Shown one piece after another: positions 6,727-8,293 of a DNA stretch of 8,293 nt. Origin of the DNA: Planctomycetota bacterium (GTDB lineage: Bacteria > Planctomycetota > Phycisphaerae > UBA1845 > PWPN01); assembly GCA_020346805.1 (NCBI GenBank), contig CP070790.1, positions 1,987,595-1,995,887 of the forward strand. Direction: 5' to 3'. Every line of letters starts with the position of its first letter. Position 1 is the first letter of the stretch. The position numbers and the translations under genes were made by a program. The notes below the pieces were generated by a model, which was given only the letters and a program-made list of their open reading frames with translations, did no database searches and was not told the DNA's origin.

Positions 6727-7611
6727 CTTGAGTCGTTATCCACTATCGCAGCTTGGAAATCTTCTGTAGCATCAGCTTTGGCAGAAGGCCAGAATGAAGA
6801 TGGCGGTTGGGGCTACTACACGAGTCAGACCTCCAGTACCGAACCGACGTCTTTGGCCCTGCTCGCCTTATCCCTGATCGAACCTGATTCCGACTCACTT
6901 GACGAGGCTGAGAATTGGCTGATCGCCTCACAGCGCCAGGACGGTTTTTTTATAACCTCGCCTACACACTCGGACATAAGTTGGCTCACACCGCTGGCGG
7001 GGCTGGCCCTGAATCAACGGGCGAGAACTTCGGCGGTGCAGGCCGCTTCCCAAGCCCTGTTGTCAGAGCCGGTTTATACATTTGTGCCGCTGGTTCCGAA
7101 TGTTTACGGCTACGACACCAGCATCCCGGGTTGGCCGTGGACGGCAGGTGCTTTCAGCTTTGTCGTACCCACCTCTCTGGCCGTTATTTTTCTTAAAAAG
7201 ACCGGTTACTGGAATGAGTCACGCGTTCGGCAAGGGATCCAGCTATTAAATAACCGAGTTTTGGCCGACGGCGGCTGGAATTACGGCGAACCCAAGGTAC
7301 TCGGCGGCGATTTATATCCTGCGGTTTTGCCAACGGCCTTGGTATTACTGGCTTTGGCTGGCGAACAAAATGACCAGACAGAAGTTGCACTGAATTGGCT
7401 GCTTTCTCAACGCGGACAGATCTCTTCGTTGATGTCTCTTGGATGGGCAACAATTACGCTCAATGTTTTAGGCTTGCTGGATGATAACTGGCGGAACAAT
7501 GTAATGAACCGTTGGAATGAGCTGCCGGCGAATCGTCGAGGGCCGATGGAGGCATCTCTCTGTCTGCTTGGTTTGGCGGACAATAGTGATCATCTGTTTG
7601 CAGTAACATGA
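6724..7611 (+). CDS. Prenyltransferase/squalene-oxidase repeat protein (half-size terpene-cyclase-like fold)
   Basis: A 295-residue protein made of alpha-toroid repeats like those of squalene-hopene cyclases and protein prenyltransferase beta subunits. Repeat signatures are 'QNEDGGWGYY' (23-32), 'LIASQRQDGFF' (66-76), 'LADGGWNYG' (180-188) and 'ALNWLLSQRG' (222-231). Helical leucine and alanine-rich segments such as 'PTSLALLAL' (41-49) and 'LPTALVLLALAG' (202-213) separate them. Triterpene cyclases are usually more than 600 residues with two such domains and a D-x-D-D acid motif. Here there is one domain and no D-x-D-D, so cyclase activity is unlikely as such. No signal peptide or membrane segment is evident, suggesting a cytoplasmic location. 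The start codon is GTG (see the ribosome-binding-site entry). The gene is 24 nt upstream of a DUF362 gene, implying one transcript and a shared process. The fold is well supported; the function is unknown, and a ligand-binding or scaffold role is as possible as enzymatic activity. Confidence 0.8.
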   Translation: MLESLSTIAAWKSSVASALAEGQNEDGGWGYYTSQTSSTEPTSLALLALSLIEPDSDSLDEAENWLIASQRQDGFFITSPTHSDISWLTPLAGLALNQRARTSAVQAASQALLSEPVYTFVPLVPNVYGYDTSIPGWPWTAGAFSFVVPTSLAVIFLKKTGYWNESRVRQGIQLLNNRVLADGGWNYGEPKVLGGDLYPAVLPTALVLLALAGEQNDQTEVALNWLLSQRGQISSLMSLGWATITLNVLGLLDDNWRNNVMNRWNELPANRRGPMEASLCLLGLADNSDHLFAVT

Positions 7612-7635
7612 TAGACCTCCATAAGAGACGACGTA

Positions 7636-8293
7636 ATGCATGATTGTAGTCGACACAAATCCAGGTTTAATCGCCGAGAATTTATCAAGGTGACGGCCGG
7701 GGCGGGGGCAACCCTGATACTGCCTAGCTGCGTTTCAGATTTCTCCTCGGATAATGGGATGACGGCAGCGACCGCCATTTTACGGGCAGACTACGACAAT
7801 AATCTGGTTAATGTAATCCAAGCCGGTTTCGAGTTGGTTCCGCCACCCGACGTTGCTGGTAAAAGCGTGCTGTTAAAACCGAACCTGGTGGATCTGCCCC
7901 GAGACGGCAAACCGATAGTAACAAATCCTGCGGTGGTGATAGCGGTGGCAGAAGCATTTCGGCGGCGTGGAGCTGCGGAGGTCATCGTGGGGGATGGACC
8001 GGGATTGCAGCGCGATGCCTGGCAGATCGTCGACGCCATAGGATTGACTCCACTGCTGGCGGAAAACGCACTAGATTTTGTGGATCTGAATATGTCTGAG
8101 ATTCATCCGCAATCCAATACCGGGGGATTAAACGGCCTGGATCCGCTTTACTTTTCGCGTACGGTATTTGAGGCGGATGTAATGGTTTCCTTGCCCAAAA
8201 TGAAAACGCACCATTGGGCCGGGGCCACTTTGTCGATGAAAAATCTTTTCGGTACATCGTCGGGGTTAGTCTATGGCTGTCCCCGCAACCAAT
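7636..8293 (+). CDS. DUF362-domain protein with Tat signal and possible lipobox (3' end outside the window)
   Basis: An open frame from ATG 7636 runs without a stop to the window end, giving 219 codons of a longer protein. The N-terminus has a twin-arginine motif, 'NRREFIK' (residues 12-18), a short hydrophobic stretch and 'LPSC' with Cys32, which could be a lipoprotein attachment site. The protein is therefore probably exported folded and perhaps membrane-tethered. The DUF362 signatures follow: 'VLLKPNLV' (78-85), 'TNPAVVIAVAEAFRRRGA' (96-113), 'VIVGDGPG' (116-123), 'VSLPKMKTH' (184-192) and 'LSMKNLFG' (199-206). The biochemical role of DUF362 is not established; some members carry Fe-S cluster motifs elsewhere in the chain, but none lies in the part seen here. 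Export by the Tat route would fit a cofactor-containing protein. A weak AAGAGA precedes the start. It is 24 nt after the prenyltransferase-like gene and is likely co-transcribed. Family assignment is strong; function is open. Confidence 0.88.
   Translation, partial: MHDCSRHKSRFNRREFIKVTAGAGATLILPSCVSDFSSDNGMTAATAILRADYDNNLVNVIQAGFELVPPPDVAGKSVLLKPNLVDLPRDGKPIVTNPAVVIAVAEAFRRRGAAEVIVGDGPGLQRDAWQIVDAIGLTPLLAENALDFVDLNMSEIHPQSNTGGLNGLDPLYFSRTVFEADVMVSLPKMKTHHWAGATLSMKNLFGTSSGLVYGCPRNQ

Noticed and set aside
1..8293. CRISPR array, tRNA, rRNA or phage module
   Set aside because: No regularly spaced repeats, tRNA-like cloverleaf, rRNA conserved core or phage structural genes were noticed on reading both strands.

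Overview
The window is ordinary bacterial chromosome, probably from a Planctomycetota-like organism, though this is weakly supported. The reasoning is by family resemblance only: a Tat-exported SGNH hydrolase, a Tat-signal DUF362 protein, an aldo/keto reductase with a 'HEPYKTT' type tail, a YacL-like PIN/TRAM membrane protein and a lone prenyltransferase/squalene-oxidase-repeat protein. No rRNA or other phylogenetic marker is present.

Layout, left to right. Positions 1-2069 (+): the C-terminal part of an aldo/keto reductase (its start lies before the window), followed 56 nt later by a Tat-exported SGNH-type hydrolase. Positions 2105-5358 (all -): read in transcription order, a membrane-anchored PIN/TRAM protein (5358-4303), a 137-nt gap holding two perfect inverted repeats, then an aldehyde dehydrogenase (4165-2669) and a nitroreductase (2647-2105) only 21 nt apart, which look like a two-gene redox operon. 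The hydrolase and nitroreductase genes converge, with 35 nt between them.

Positions 5359-5639 are AT-rich and hold no convincing gene. Positions 5640-6633 are a decayed IS256/Mutator-family insertion sequence. Both imperfect terminal inverted repeats can still be seen, and a 7-bp repeat may be the remains of its target-site duplication. The transposase has frameshifts and has lost the middle of its catalytic domain, so the element should not be able to move by itself.

Positions 6634-8293 (+) start with a promoter-like stretch carrying four GATAG-type heptamers. Then comes a half-size terpene-cyclase-fold (alpha-toroid) protein with a GTG start, and 24 nt later a DUF362 protein with a twin-arginine signal and a possible lipobox. 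The DUF362 gene has no stop before the window ends and continues beyond it. This last pair is the least understood part of the window and the best candidate for an undescribed function, but the sequence alone does not reveal a new system. No CRISPR array, tRNA, rRNA or phage module was seen.
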